This document shows positions 9,786 through 22,132 of a stretch of 64,000 nucleotides of DNA, one piece after another. Made by a program: the position numbers and the translations under genes. The notes below the pieces were generated by a model. The model saw only the letters and a program-made list of their open reading frames with translations, was not told the origin of the DNA and did not search any database. The first letter of the stretch is position 1. The number at the start of each line of letters is the position of its first letter. Origin of the DNA: Toxorhynchites rutilus septentrionalis (lineage: Eukaryota > Arthropoda > Insecta > Diptera > Culicidae); the NCBI RefSeq assembly GCF_029784135.1, contig NC_073746.1, forward strand, positions 299,095,614 to 299,159,613, written 5' to 3'.

Positions 9786-12636
9786 GGCTGCTTGTGTTGG
9801 TTTGTTGATCTGATGTGATGCGAAACGATGTGTTGTACGGTTTCGATGAGAATGATCGTTACGGCAGCGTAGCGGGGATTTTTAAGCTGACTGGCTGGCT
9901 CGAGAATTACGCATGTGTGAGACTGCGACCAATGTTTCGTTCCTTTTTTTTCTTTTTCCTTTCCAATCGTGCTTCATTCTATTTCGCTGCTGCTCTGGTT
10001 GCCCGTTTTGGTCGGTACGATTTGAGGAGCACAAAATGGACCAATCAAAAATGGGCACATAGTGCATTTGGACAATGCTTGATATTTCACAATTATTCAA
10101 TTATTTATCTCAAGAAAAATGAAATGTTATTCGTTATGATAGATGCGTAGATATATTTCCTATCAATTGATGCAAAAAGCTTTGCGATCTATTGAGAAAT
10201 GCTCGAGTTATAAGCGTTCCAAATCTTGCATTTTTTCCTACTTGTTCAGTGCCTAGATTTCCATTTCACCCCCTATATCTTCCGGTTAGACGTAGTCCTA
10301 CGTCAAAAAAATTAAAAATGCGTATTTTAGATATAGCAAATTAAAGTTTTATTTGTACAAAAAAGAGTACTATTTCTTTCTCAGTGTATATTTTTTTTAC
10401 GCTTAAACATCAAAACTCTGTAGCTCTTTCTAAGACACTATTTTGTTACAACTTATAGGTTTTAAGAAATAAATTATCAAAGATTTCTCTTACAAAAATC
10501 GATACGCCCCATCGAAAAGTAACACTTGAGTCAAAAAATCCCAATTGCTGTGAAAAAGTCATATTTTGTCCAACTCAAACGGAATACAAACTTTCATTCG
10601 AATCGAAAACTTATTCGTGATCTCAGTATTATGAAGTTGCCGTGAATTAATTTTAATCAAGTCAATCATAGTAAATCTAGCATTAAACCTCTCGTAGAAG
10701 TCTTAGTAGAATTAAAAAGTTTCCAAAGGATAATATTTTTGCCGCACGCATCAACTAATAATATAGTTTCAGAGTATTGTGAGCTTAACGGAATATTCGA
10801 AAGAGTAAACATTTCGCATTGTTTCAACAGGAGAAATTTTTTTTTAGTTTCGATATTACGAAACTGAAAAAAAAACGATAAAACTGTTCAAGGAAATATT
10901 TTCATTCGACTCCCTGAGCATTGACTTCCAATTTTCCAAGTTCCAGAGTAACGTGACAGACAATCATGTGAACGTCCATCAACGGTGAATCGACTCATGG
11001 CACGAGGAATTCATTTTTAAACGAATCCAATCTCGGGCGGTAAATATCCGTCCTGTGTGTCCTCGGTTGGAGGGTTTGAGGTTGGCCCGTTCTTGTCACG
11101 CGCGGGCGCTCGAAATTGACAAATGTTTCGCACGCTACTGAAGTAGACCCCGACCCTCGGCGGACTCGATTGGTATGTCCCCAATTAGGTGCATAAAAAT
11201 TTCAGCCCTCGATTCCGAGCACCGGGGAGACAACAGACAGCGCAGCGCAGCGATTCAATTTAAAATTGCGTGACAAATTGGCCCGCCCGGCAGGCCCAAA
11301 GTCGAGGGGGTGGTTACAAACCTCTTGTTGTCAGTACTTGTGAACGTTGGCTGTAAAGTGCCACTCGGAAAGTTCACCCGGTCTATCGTCGTCGGTGGGC
11401 GACATCGATTTCAACTTCCATTTGTGATGGAAAACTGACTTAAAAATGGGGTGGCGGAAACGCCGTCGTATCGTTACTGCAAACTGAAACATTAATAATT
11501 TATTCGGTTCGGAGTAGCCATTCCCGGAACGTTACAGCTCGAAACGACAATTTGCTTCAGAACCGCGTCCGACCATCACCGTTTGCACTTTAATGAGGCA
11601 ATATATATAGAAGAGCGGTAAGTGAAAAATTTCAGCTTAACAGCGAAAGAACTATTTTCGCGGTGCATCCGATCGTGGCATGTTTCCGTCTTCTACAAGG
11701 TTACACTCGCTGCACTCGCTGATGTTTTAGGAAATGCCGTTTTCTTGTCGTTGTTGTTTTTATTTATCTCCCTCCCGTCAGAGTCCATCGATAACTGCAC
11801 CGCCGAAGAATGTGCATCATCTTGGGTCGGCAGCCGGAATCGATGCGCATCATCCGTAAGCCCAGGCTAACAAGACAGAAGGGGGTGGAAATGAGCGAGA
11901 GAGAGAGAGAGAGACAAGGGACAAGCGAAAGAAAATGCAATTATGCTCCGGCCCATATCGTGTCTCTCAACGAGCCACCGAATATGAGGGAGGCGGTAGG
12001 AAAGGGGGTGGCCAACGGTGCGTATCAGTCTCGCACGCCTGGCCTGACCAAACAACACCATATCGAGCCCGAAACCCGTCAGAGCTTCTAGGACGGACTT
12101 CGACTACGATGATAATGATAATGATGCCTAACAATTAAAAAGATCACCCATCCCATTCATAACTGCGCGCGCGGTCTTCGAGTGGATCCATATGCGCACG
12201 GAATGAGCGGCGGAGGTCCGGTTTGCGGCTGAGGCTCAGAGAGAGAGCGAGGCTGAGACATGGTGATCACCACCGCAGTCCGTCAGTCCCGGCTCAAGTT
12301 CCAAGTTCCGAGTCGTCACGTCAACTCGCTGCCCATTAGCCCATTAGCCATGATATGGACACGAGCCACAAGGTTCCGTGCGGCCAGCGGGAGGGCAGTG
12401 GTGCCAGAGTTGTGCCCTTGATTTATTTTGCATTATTTGATATAAATTTGGAGCAATAATAATGGTTTTGAAATTCATTATGAAGGTGGCTCCAAGTCCA
12501 TTAGAATCGAATGATGTTTGTGGGCATCGATTTTTGATTTCGATTTCATATGAAAATTTTCAGAATATGAAGAAATGGGATTCGCATTGAGTTGCATTCA
12601 CAATCAGTTCAAGACGTCTATCTTATGTGGCTTATC
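9786..12636. other. Low-repeat region without recognised gene; palindrome at 10289-10304
   Basis: From about 10.95 to 12.42 kb the base composition is clearly more GC-rich than the rest and no repeat relationship to the window was found, so it may be unique host DNA (intergenic or intronic). Open frames of 60-110 codons here have no recognisable motif. At 10289-10304 is the 16-bp palindrome GACGTAGTCCTACGTC, which recurs four more times in the window. A short GAGA tract lies at 11896-11912. Confidence 0.5.
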
Positions 12637-13188
12637 AACAAGAACAAGAACAAGAACAAGAACAAGAACAAGAACAAGAACAAGAACAAGAACAAGAACA
12701 AGAACAAGAACAAGAACAAGAACAAGAACAAGAACAAGAACAAGAACAAGAACAAGAACAAGAACAAGAACAAGAACAAGAACAAGAACAAGAACAAGAA
12801 CAAGAACAAGAACAAGAACAAGAACAAGAACAAGAACAAGAACAAGAACAAGAACAAGAACAAGAACAAGAACAAGAACAAGAACAAGAACAAGAACAAG
12901 AACAAGAACAAGAACAAGAACAAGAACAAGAACAAGAACAAGAACAAGAACAAGAACAAGAACAAGAACAAGAACAAGAACAAGAACAAGAACAAGAACA
13001 AGAACAAGAACAAGAACAAGAACAAGAACAAGAACAAGAACAAGAACAAGAACAAGAACAAGAACAAGAACAAGAACAAGAACAAGAACAAGAACAAGAA
13101 CAAGAACAAGAACAAGAACAAGAACAAGAACAAGAACAAGAACAAGAACAAGAACAAGAACAAGAACAAGAACAAGAACAAGAACAAG
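12637..13188. repeat. Perfect (AACAAG)92 microsatellite
   Basis: The hexamer AACAAG repeats without a visible interruption for 552 bp, i.e. 92 copies. All three plus-strand frames and two minus-strand frames are open only because a hexamer without a stop is open in any frame; the predicted dipeptide chains (NK, TR, EQ) are not evidence of a gene. Confidence 0.95.
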
Positions 13189-13764
13189 AGGAATGAGAGG
13201 AATGAGAGGAATGAGAGGAATGAGAGGAATGAGAGGAATGAGAGGAATGAGAGGAATGAGAGGAATGAGAGGAATGAGAGGAATGAGAGGAATGAGAGGA
13301 ATGAGAGGAATGAGAGGAATGAGAGGAATGAGAGGAATGAGAGGAATGAGAGGAATGAGAGGAATGAGAGGAATGAGAGGAATGAGAGGAATGAGAGGAA
13401 TGAGAGGAATGAGAGGAATGAGAGGAATGAGAGGAATGAGAGGAATGAGAGGAATGAGAGGAATGAGAGGAATGAGAGGAATGAGAGGAATGAGAGGAAT
13501 GAGAGGAATGAGAGGAATGAGAGGAATGAGAGGAATGAGAGGAATGAGAGGAATGAGAGGAATGAGAGGAATGAGAGGAATGAGAGGAATGAGAGGAATG
13601 AGAGGAATGAGAGGAATGAGAGGAATGAGAGGAATGAGAGGAATGAGAGGAATGAGAGGAATGAGAGGAATGAGAGGAATGAGAGGAATGAGAGGAATGA
13701 GAGGAATGAGAGGAATGAGAGGAATGAGAGGAATGAGAGGAATGAGAGGAATGAGAGGAATGAG
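13189..13764. repeat. Perfect (AGGAATGAG)64 minisatellite
   Basis: The nonamer AGGAATGAG follows the hexamer array directly, sharing the AAG/AGG boundary, and repeats for 576 bp, i.e. 64 copies with no visible change. Open frames through it (GMR, NER, LIP, LSF repeats) are composition artefacts. Confidence 0.95.
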
Positions 13765-13771
13765 AGAATTG

Positions 13772-13926
13772 AGACAGTGGAGGCGATCTGGCGTAGCGGT
13801 AACATCCGTGCCTCTCACGCTAGAGATCACGAGTCCAATTCTCACTCCCGACATTTTTCCGAAGTGGAAGTAAAAGGGACGAAGCAGCCAAAAGTGTTGA
13901 AAGTCACTATAATACAGACAAAAAAA
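13772..13926 (+). mobile_element. Short tRNA-derived SINE inside the nonamer array
   Basis: TGGCGTAGCGG (about 13788-13798) fits the box A promoter consensus and CACGAGTCCAATTCTCACTC matches a box B region with changes. The body continues to an A-rich tail (ACAAAAAAAAG) and GAGGAATGAG resumes right after it. Similar GGCGTAGxGGTxACATCC heads are typical of mosquito tRNA SINEs. It separates the perfect array on the left from a degenerate one on the right. Confidence 0.75.
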
Positions 13927-14363
13927 AGAGGAATGAGCGGAATTAGAGGAGTGAGAGGAATGAAAGGAATGAGAGGAATGAGAGAAATGAGACGAATGAG
14001 AGGCATGAGAGGAATGAGAACAATGAGAAGAATGAGAAGAATGAGAAGAATAAGAAGAATAAGAAAAATGAGAACAATGAGAAGAACGAGTAGAATGAGA
14101 AGAATGAGAAGAATGAGAAGAATGAGGAAAATGAGAAAGATGAGAAGAATGAGAGGAATGAGAAGAATGAGAAGAATGAGAAGAATAAGTAAAATAAGAA
14201 AAATGAGAACAATGAGAACAATGAGAAGAATGAGAAGAATGAGAAAAATGAGAAGAATGAGAAGAATGAGAAGAATGAGAAGAATGAGAAGAATGAGAAG
14301 AATGAGAAGAATGAGAAGAATGAGAAGAATGAGAAGAATGAGAATAATGAAAAGAATGAGAAG
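13927..14363. repeat. Degenerate AGAATGAGA-type nonamer array
   Basis: About 48 nonamers related to AGGAATGAG but mostly AGAATGAGA, with scattered ACAATGAGA, AGAATAAGA and AGGCATGAG variants. The last dozen or so are again nearly identical. It looks like the older flank of the same array. Confidence 0.9.
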
Positions 14364-15908
14364 CTTTCAATTTTATTTTTTTCCACCTCTTCTCCCACTT
14401 TTTTTCACGTATGTTAACTTTTTCCGCATTGTTACTTCTTCTTCTTGACTGGTTGTCTCAATTGGCCAATTCCTTTGGATTTTGACACGAGTTTCAATCT
14501 AGTACTGTATCGAATTCTAAATCTATCTTGAAAAAAATAGTTCACATCTTAATCATGAAATCGATGATTCTCAACCGCATCACTTCCGGAGTCACTCACT
14601 CCTAGTGACACACGAAATTATCGAACTGGCAGCACTTGCGTTTCCCAACCGTACCCAGAAACGATACATTGCAAGCGGTAAATCACATCGACACAACCAT
14701 CACGGAAAATTGCCACTTGCTAGTCAGCCCAAATCCCCGCGGAGCACTCCCGGTGCATGGTCCCAGTACCCAGTCGACAGTGTATGGGCGAGGCACGAGG
14801 ATAGTTCAGCTACTTCTATTTTTATTTTCTAGGAACACACACATATGGTCCAAAGCGTGCATCCGTCCGGCTGGGCGATGCACACGAAAGAGAGTGGCCA
14901 ATTTGCTCCGGATTGATGGCAGTAAAGTGCAGTCACCGTGAAGTTCCGTCTCTGTTTCCACATGGCACTCGATTGGCTCCCGCAGCAACGAATGCGCTTA
15001 CCCAATTAGTCACCATCATTAATCCACAGAGAGAATGAGCTCGAACGGAATGGCTTCGGTCTTGTGTGTTTTTTTTCGTTTGTTTGTGAATATGTATCAG
15101 CGCAATTGCAGCCCAGGTGATGTGTGCTTCAGATCGAACCGATTGCACCAGGATCGAATTGAAATAATCCAAACAACGGCGGGTCCATTCTTCGCTCGGA
15201 ACAATATGTCCGGAGATGCGAGATGAGGACAGACAATCATCCAATAGGTACTCTTTCGCACAATGCGATCAATATCCGCTTCGGGGCGTCAAAGCACAAT
15301 TTATGAGCTATCCGTCTTATCTAGGCGGACCAAACTCGGGCCGGAGACCGCTCCGGAGTATCATTCAAATAGCCACTTTGCAGCGCGTTCCTGCCGGGCG
15401 AATGCCACCATTGCCGAAGCCTCCTCCTCCTCTGGAACTGGCAGATCGGGGACTCATTCTTTCGTGCAATCAATGCGAATGCGCGTCCGATTTGAATCTC
15501 GAAGGCATTACATTCTCTACGTGACGGCGCGTTGGGATTTAAATTACGGCGGGGTGGCTTTGGGGGTTGCCATCCCCTCGCCATGCGCTCGCGTTTCAAA
15601 CATGCAACAACACACAATGTCCGAGAGAAGGGCCTCAATCGTATAACTTGAATAACCGCTCGCAGGCAATCACAGTGTGCCATGGGTGAAATCGGATCTT
15701 CGTTTGTCGCGCCACATCGTCAATATTCGAAAAGAGCAATGAAAAAAGTAAATGTTTCTTGGATTGCCGACTTAAGTTTGAGTGTGTACGAGTTTGGGTT
15801 TATTGGGATACATTGTTTAGAATGAAAAAAAAAAGAAAAAATGAATGAAATTAGGAACCACCATGAACAATGCACTAAACTAAAAGTGAACTAAAAGCGT
15901 ACCTTATA
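14364..15908. other. Low-repeat GC-richer region without recognised gene
   Basis: The part from about 14600 to 15700 is GC-richer than its surroundings and is not related to other parts of the window. Several 60-127-codon open frames overlap on both strands, as expected from composition, and none shows a family motif. It may be single-copy host non-coding DNA. Confidence 0.5.
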
Positions 15909-16449
15909 CAGGCAAACCATTTTTGTGCGGTAGATAGGGACCGCACAAAAAACGTCGCATAAAAAAATCGTGCGAAACTTCACCAGCAGCTTTAAAAAAT
16001 CGTGTTCGGTACACATTTTGAAAAAAACTTTTTTTGTGCGGTAGATAGGGACCGCATAAAAAAAGTTTCCCTCAAGAAAATTCACGCCATTCACCGTCCA
16101 ATTTCCTTTTGTTTCCCTGGTTTGCGATGGGACACTTTGTCTTTCGGTTGCGCGTGGCTGTTTTGTGCTTTTAGTTGCATGTCGAAACGTGTTGCTGTTA
16201 GAAATCATGTCATGCAAAAACTTAGAAAAACTTAGAGCATTTGATGAGAGGAGGGGAATGAATTCAGAAGTGGATAATTGGGACGCAAATATGCTTTTTT
16301 CGCACTGAAATGCATATAAACCATCGAAAAAAAAAACTAAATGGACGATAGCTTCGTCAAATATGCTTCTTTTCATACACCGTACAAAAAAATCGCACAA
16401 GAACAGAAAATCGCACAAAAAAAAAACCGCACAACAACAGGTTTTACTG
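15909..16449. mobile_element. pogo-like MITE (541 bp), TA duplication
   Basis: The left end starts CAGGCAAACCATTTTTGTGC and the right end, reversed, CAGTAAAACCTGTTGTTGTG; TA flanks both (15907-15908, 16450-16451). The motif TTTTTGTGCGGT, with its inverse ACCGCACAAAAA, recurs just inside the left end (15919-15960 and 16029-16062), and GCACAA/GCGCAA-type repeats lie inside the right end (16394-16431). No transposase. Confidence 0.75.
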
Positions 16450-16679
16450 TAATGTTTATTCAGATTTACTTAATTATTTACTTAATCATATCGCGACTGG
16501 CGCACAGTTCTGAACGAAAACATCTCCAAAATGTCTGACGATTTTCCGCTATCGTCTTGACTTGTCGCCAAGATTTCTTGCAGATTTCATTTACCCCCCT
16601 TCTCAGACTAAGTCCGATACACTTCCTTTTACTCTCCCGAATTTCTGTTTAAATCAACCTTACCGACTTACTTATTAGA

Positions 16680-17250
16680 ATACCGACGTTGGAGGTCCAT
16701 GTTAGAAATTCCCTTATCTCACCACCAAGCGCGGATTATGTATCTGGCTTGAGCGCTCAACGTTTCGGATACCTGCATAGCTGCGTTCAATTTCTATTTG
16801 ACCATCTCGGAAAACACAATAGACGTTGTGCGCTGATCGACGTGGAAAGAGTTGCCGTTGTCGCTATAAAACTCTACAAAGAGCTCCCCGTTTTCGTTCA
16901 TTTTCCTTAGGTCATGGCGTTCTAGGTTATACTCTATGTCTTTGTTGTTGGAGCCAACTATCGCATTGAAGACGCCTAAATGAATTTGAATGTTATCCTT
17001 TGAAATCTATTCTACCACGCTGGTTAGTTCGCTATAGAAGCTTCCTTGCTTACTCCTGCGCGTAGCACCGGATCACCGTGAGGTTTCTAACCCACTGTTC
17101 TGGATCTGGCGACGATTATTCTTCCATTTCTCGGCTCCCCCCTCATTAGGGGTGCTTGGGCCTCCGGGCAGGAGCCCAACTCCTCGTTCCAAAGGTGTAT
17201 TTTCCCCTCGAATGCCAAAGTATGGCAGCACTTGCCAAGTTGCATAATTT
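16680..17250 (-). pseudogene. RTE-like LINE endonuclease relic
   Basis: The sequence aligns by eye with 63580-63960, which encodes the apurinic-type endonuclease of an RTE-like LINE on the minus strand. Shared blocks include GAGCTCCCCGTTTTCGTTCA, CTGGCGACGATTATTCTTCC and CCAACTCCTCGTTCC. It is much more diverged than that copy and has no open frame of useful length. The R1-like element starts right beside it at about 17275. Confidence 0.7.
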
Positions 17251-17317
17251 CAACTAGTTTCATCTTGGATTTTATAGGAGTCGACGGAGGAGTCGAAGTA
17301 AAGTAGTTTCCAAAAAG

Positions 17318-18070
17318 ATGAATTCGACCAATACTCCAACGCCACTAGAAGCCTTCGCAAAACTAGACGTCACACTTCTGAACGAAGGCACTAGCAGCAC
17401 CTTTCGAAGGGACGGCCGCGAATCCATCATCGATGTAACTTTCTGCAGTCCATCACTGGTGGCAACAACGAAGTGGAGAGTGTCGGAGGGATACACACAC
17501 AGCGACCACCACGAAATTCTGTATAGTGTCAGACAACGGAATCCCGCAGTGGTACGGAATAGAAGAACCTTTGGCCGGAAGTGGAGGACAAAGGTTTTTG
17601 ACAAGGAGCTTTTCGTCGAAGCACTACGCATAGACAGCAGAACTCCTAATCTGAGCGCCGACGGGCTGACAGGAACATTGGTGAGGGCATGCGATGCAGG
17701 TATGCCGAGAAGATTGAACCCGACGAATGAACGACGTCCAGCCTACTGGTGGAACGAGACATTCAGCATCCACCACACCAACTGTCTACGAGCCAGAAGA
17801 AGAGTCCAGAGGGCACGAACCGATGTAGAGAGAGAGGAGCACCGCGCGTCTTTCCGAGCGACCAGAGCCGCCTTGAAACGAGAGATACGTAGGAGCAAAT
17901 CGAACTGCTATAGGGAGCTGTGTCGAGACGTCGACGCAAATCCTTGGGGTGAAGCATATCGAATCGTGATGGCGAAATTCCGTAGTTCAACGACTCCCAT
18001 GGAATTATGTCCGGAAAAACTCGAGGTCATTGTGAATGGACTCTTCCCGCAGCACAACCCACCGACGTGA
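17318..18070 (+). pseudogene. R1-like endonuclease C-terminus and RT linker
   Basis: The first 70 residues contain LEAFAKLDVTLLNEG, GRESIIDVTF and SDHHEILY. The Asp-His pair in SDHHE is the catalytic end of the apurinic-type endonuclease, which nicks the target DNA to prime reverse transcription. The next 180 residues are the Arg-rich linker before the RT domain (RRRVQRARTDVEREEHRAS...), ending at TGA 18068-18070. The frame is open upstream of the first Met to about 17277. The RT continues in another frame from about 18110, so at least one indel separates them. Confidence 0.8.
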
Positions 18071-18114
18071 TCACCCACACTGTACGGTGAGGACGAAGCA
18101 GAGAACGCACAAGT

Positions 18115-19776
18115 CACCAACGAAAGAAAGGTCTAAAGCTGAAAAAAGCACCCGGCCCCGTCGAAATCCCCAATGTGGCCCTGAAATCGGCGATCCTTGC
18201 TTTCCCCGACATGTTTAGGGTGGTGCTGCAGAAATGCCTGGATGACGGTCTCTTCCCTGCGAAATGGAAGATCCAAAAGTTGGTGCTGCTCCCGAAACCA
18301 GGAAAGCCACCTGTAGATCCAGCATCCTTTAGGCCTATTTGTTTGTTGGATACTTTGTGAAAGCTCTTGGAGAGGGTTATTCTCAACAGACTGGTGAAAT
18401 GCACGGAGGATGACCACGGATTGTCGAAAATGCAGTTCGGGTTCCGGAAAGGAAAGTCGACAGTGGACGCTATTCGGACCGTTATCGAGAAAGCTCAGGT
18501 CTTGCTTGAACAAAAACGAAGAGGTGATCGTTACTGCGCGGTGATTTGGATTGACGTGAAGAATGCCTTCAATAGTGCCAGCTGGGAGGCCATCGCCGAG
18601 GCGCTACACAGACTGAAGGTCCCTGGCTATCTGTTCAGGATACTGGGGAGCTATTTCCAGAATAGCATCCTAGTTTACAACACAGACAAGGGACAGATAC
18701 AGAAGAACATCTTGGCGGGAGTTCCGCAAGGTTCCATCCTAGGTCCTACGCTTTGGAACACGATGTACGACGGTGTTCTAAGGCTGAAGCTACCCAGAGG
18801 TGTGGAGATCGTGGGATTCGCGGACGACATCGTAATAACTGTACTCGGCGAGACGCTCTAGGAGGTGGAAATGTTGGCGACTGAGGCTGTAGACATGATC
18901 GATAGTTGGATGGACAGCGTAAAGCTCCAGATGGCACATCACAAAACCGAGGTGCTGTTAGTGAGCAATTGTAAGGCAGTGCTGCGGGCAGAGGTATCGG
19001 TCGGAGGACATACCATCGTTTCGAAGCGGGCAGTGAAATACCTCGGAGTCATGATCGACGACCGTCTAAATTTCAACCAGCACGTCGACTATGCATGTGG
19101 GAAGGCTTCAAAGGCCATCAACGTAGTGGGGAGGATCATGCCAAATAGCTTTGGCCCAAGCAGCAGCAAGAGGCGTCTCTTGGCAAGTGGATCTTCGTCG
19201 ATTCTGAGGTATGGTGGCCCTGCTTGGTTGGCGGCTCTGGATACCCACCGAAATAGGAGGAAACTTAATAGCACATTCCGACTCATGGCCATGCGAGTCG
19301 TAAGCGCGTACAGGACCATTTCGACAGAAGCTGTGTGTATCATCGCCGGTATGATCCCCATCTGCATCACCCTGGCGAAAGACAGCGAGCGCTACAAACG
19401 GCGGGAAACCAGAGGTATCCGGAAATTGATGAGAGCGGAGTCGTTGGACAAATGGCAGCAGGAATGGGATACGGCAGAAAACGGTAGATGGACGTACCGG
19501 CTGATATCGGTTCTATCGACCTGGTTGAACAGGAAGCACGGTGAGGTTAACTTCTACTTGACGCAGTTTCTGTCTGGACATGGCTGTTTCAGGCAATATC
19601 TACATCGGTTCGGGCACGCAGTTTCACCCCTCTGTCCGGAGTGTGGAGATGTGGAGGAAACACCGGAGCACGTCGTTTTTGTCTGTTTACCGGAAGGCGC
19701 GAGGGGCTGCCCTTACTTCATGTCGGGAATATTGTGGAGGAGATGTGTCGCGACGAGAGGATCTGGAATACCGTGA
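18115..19776 (+). pseudogene. R1-like reverse transcriptase with C-terminal zinc motif
   Basis: RT motifs appear in order: KAPGPVEIPN, LLPKPGKPPVDPASFRPICL, FGFRKGKSTVDAI, WIDVKNAFNSASW (first catalytic Asp), GVPQGSILGPTLWN, GFADDIVIT (the catalytic Asp pair, about 18820), KTEVLLVS and KYLGVMIDDRLNF. After a thumb-like region the C-terminus has CPECGDVEETPEHVVFVC, a CCHC motif of R1-type LINEs. TGA at 18358-18360 and TAG at 18859-18861 interrupt an otherwise continuous frame, and the start is out of frame with the upstream part. The enzyme would copy its RNA at the nicked target. Confidence 0.85.
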
Positions 19777-19889
19777 GCAGTGCAATCACACAAATCATGT
19801 CGGAGCTGCAGCGGAAGTGGAGAGTCGATCAACATGCTGACAACGCCTGACTGCAAGGCGAACAACGGCGACGGCTGTTGCAACCGATG

Positions 19890-20272
19890 GTACCCACGAG
19901 AGTAGCTGTGACGGAGTGCGCGTCATGTTGGAGGGCACTACCTAATCGGCGCTCCGCTGGGAAGAGAAATCCTGCGAGGATGATTGTGACGGGGCGCGCG
20001 TCAAATTGAAGGGCGCTTCCTAATCGGTTCACGTCTCGACAGGTAAACGGATGCTGATTGGACAACTACGACGGAGTGAGTGTCAAGGAGGGCGTCTTCA
20101 AACTGGTGTATACCCCACGAGAGCTGTTGTGACGGAGTGCGCGTCATGTTGGAGGGCACTGCCTAATCGGCGCTCCGTTGAGAGGACAAATTCTGCGAGG
20201 GTGGCTGTGACCGGTCAAGTTGGAGGGCAATTCCTAATCGGTTCACGTCTCGACGGGTAAATGGATGTCTGC
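19890..20272 (+). repeat. Direct repeat in the 3' region of the R1-like LINE
   Basis: Two copies of a unit of about 165-170 bp start at CACGAGAG (19896 and 20115). They share GACGGAGTGCGCGTCATGTT, CCTAATCGGCGCTCCG, TCCTAATCGGTTCACGTCTC and GGTAAAxGGATG. They are separated by about 50 bp that repeats part of the unit again. Confidence 0.85.
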
Positions 20273-20500
20273 GAAATGGACATAAGCGCAGTGGAAAGAA
20301 ATGGAGAAAAAAAATATTGAGAAAAAGGGAAGGATCAACGCTATTCAGCGTTGTAAACTCGAGAGCATGAGCATGAGCACAGCCGCCCCCTGAAGTAGTC
20401 GCCTAGATGTGGTCCCAGGGGGAATGAGGCAACGAGTAGAGGGCTTGGTTTTGCGCTCCCCTTTGCGCTCTTCTTAACAGAAGCCCTTTATATTAATATT

Positions 20501-22132
20501 TCCGGTCTCGATTCGCTTAGCTGTCGTTCTTGATGGAGATAGTTTCGTCAGGGTCATGCAAAACCATACCACACACAAAATTCCTGAACAATTATTTCTT
20601 GTTGAGCCGATGATAGCCTAGTTTGATAATTCCCCATACAATTGTGTAGTTCAGAACCTTTATTGAATGGCGTCAGATTGAGGTAATGATTACAATCCCA
20701 GAGACATCAGCGAGTAAGGTTCTAGTTTTCATCAATTTAAACCGTTAACACATCATAGAATTGTGATATATAGCATGAAAAACAAATCTTAGGGAATTTC
20801 CGATTCGTTTGGTATATAAATCGTCGAAATCAGCTCGCGACAAAAATAGTTATTAACGTTAACTTTATTTCTTAAAAACGTGACCAGTTTTCTGATTTGG
20901 CACCCTTAATGAAAGACGTAGTTCTACGTCAAAATGAACTAAATTCGGAGAGAATTTTGTATTTTGTGGCAAATATGGACGTCTAGGATTTTGACGTAAG
21001 GCTACGTCTTTGATTTCTATATAGAGGGGTCACTCTACGAAAATGAAACGAAAAATTAAGGAAGTAAGCGAATGAAGTATAGCTGAACTGAATCATGTGG
21101 AAGGCAGATTGCGTTGGACGATACGGATGAATATAACGAGAATGCTTGAAGGAAACTAAAAAAGATAAAGATATTGCCATTCACAAGTAAAATGCATGTA
21201 ACGCGTGGCTTATTTTGTTAATGTATGCTCAATTTTGAATACAAAATTAGGATTGGTTTCATTATTGCAATTAAGTTAGATTTTCGGCAAAGCTATAATT
21301 TTTCAATTTATGTATATATTTTCTGTTTATCAGAAAATAATCCAGACTAATCAGAAACAATTCCTGAATTGAGTAAACGAATAATTTTCTAGTGAGAAAA
21401 CAAATTGAAAAAGTCAAAGGAGGGTTGTGTCCGAGACACGACCGCATAGTTGACGTAGGATTCCGTTAGGCTATCTGTTGATTTTGAATATGTTTGAAGA
21501 ATTACTTCGTTAAACTCTTTGATAATGATTTGGTGGCCCTGAAAAAGTCAATTTTGTTTGGTTGTTGGGTATTGTTTGTTCACTCCACCAGTCTTCACCG
21601 AGTGATTATGACAAAAGTATCGCAACTGTCGTTGGGTTGTGCATATCAGATAGAAGATGCCGAAGTGGACTGAGATATGATGAAAACCGCCCTTTGTGAC
21701 CATAGACGAGATGCCTCCTGTGTTATGTATGGATGAAATAAAGGAAAAAACTCACCAATGTAATATAAGATAATAACCAATACCGAACACGCCTTCTAGC
21801 TTCTATTTCATCGAAGCTAAATACATGAAATGAAATGGGAAATGAGAACACAATTATCAATTTTTCTCATCAGTAAAAACATGTTATTTCAATATAGAGA
21901 AAACATATTTGAAATGGAAAAGGTAATTTTGTTTCAATATTTTTTTACTTTCTGAGTGTTTACTCAACACAATGCGAATATTAATTGGACTAACGACACC
22001 TAATTCTATATGTAGAAAATATGGGAAATCACCTTTTCGAATATTTCCTCACCTTTACAATTTTTTTTCTCGCCGCATGAACTTTCCTTGGGTGAAAATG
22101 AACACAAAACAGACACCTTAAACCGAACGACC
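20501..22132. other. AT-rich region without recognised gene
   Basis: A short MITE lies at 20912-21012. The sequence GACACGACCGCATA at about 21436 is shared with 39562, where an ITmD37E element inserted into a copy of the same repeat. Otherwise no feature is recognised. Confidence 0.5.
20912..21012. mobile_element. ~100-bp MITE bounded by the GACGTA palindromes
   Basis: AAAGACGTAGTTCTACGTCA at the left and its inverse (TTTTGACGTAAGGCTACGTC) at the right form inverted ends of about 22 bp. Each end is itself a near-palindrome. No obvious target duplication was confirmed. Confidence 0.55.

Larger units (their letters stand above)
17275..20500 (+). mobile_element. 5'-truncated R1-like LINE, multiply broken
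   Basis: It runs from the C-terminal part of an endonuclease through the whole reverse transcriptase to a CCHC zinc motif and a 3' untranslated region with a long direct repeat. The gag-like ORF1 and the N-terminal endonuclease are missing, as expected for incomplete reverse transcription. The 3' border is approximate: the last R1-like block is near 20400-20490. R1 elements are classically rDNA-specific, but the clade includes non-rDNA families; there is no rDNA here. Confidence 0.8.

Noticed and set aside
12575..14448. Open frames of 189 to 618 codons across the simple-repeat region on both strands
   Set aside because: All are low-complexity translations (TR, NK, EQ, GMR, NER, LIP, LSF, VLV repeats) of stop-free hexamers and nonamers in every frame. 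No start context, no conserved segment and no unique sequence supports a gene.
21525..21545. TGGCCCTGAAAAAGTC, resembling a histone mRNA 3' stem-loop on the minus strand
   Set aside because: Only one arm fits the consensus and no histone coding sequence could be read upstream on that strand.
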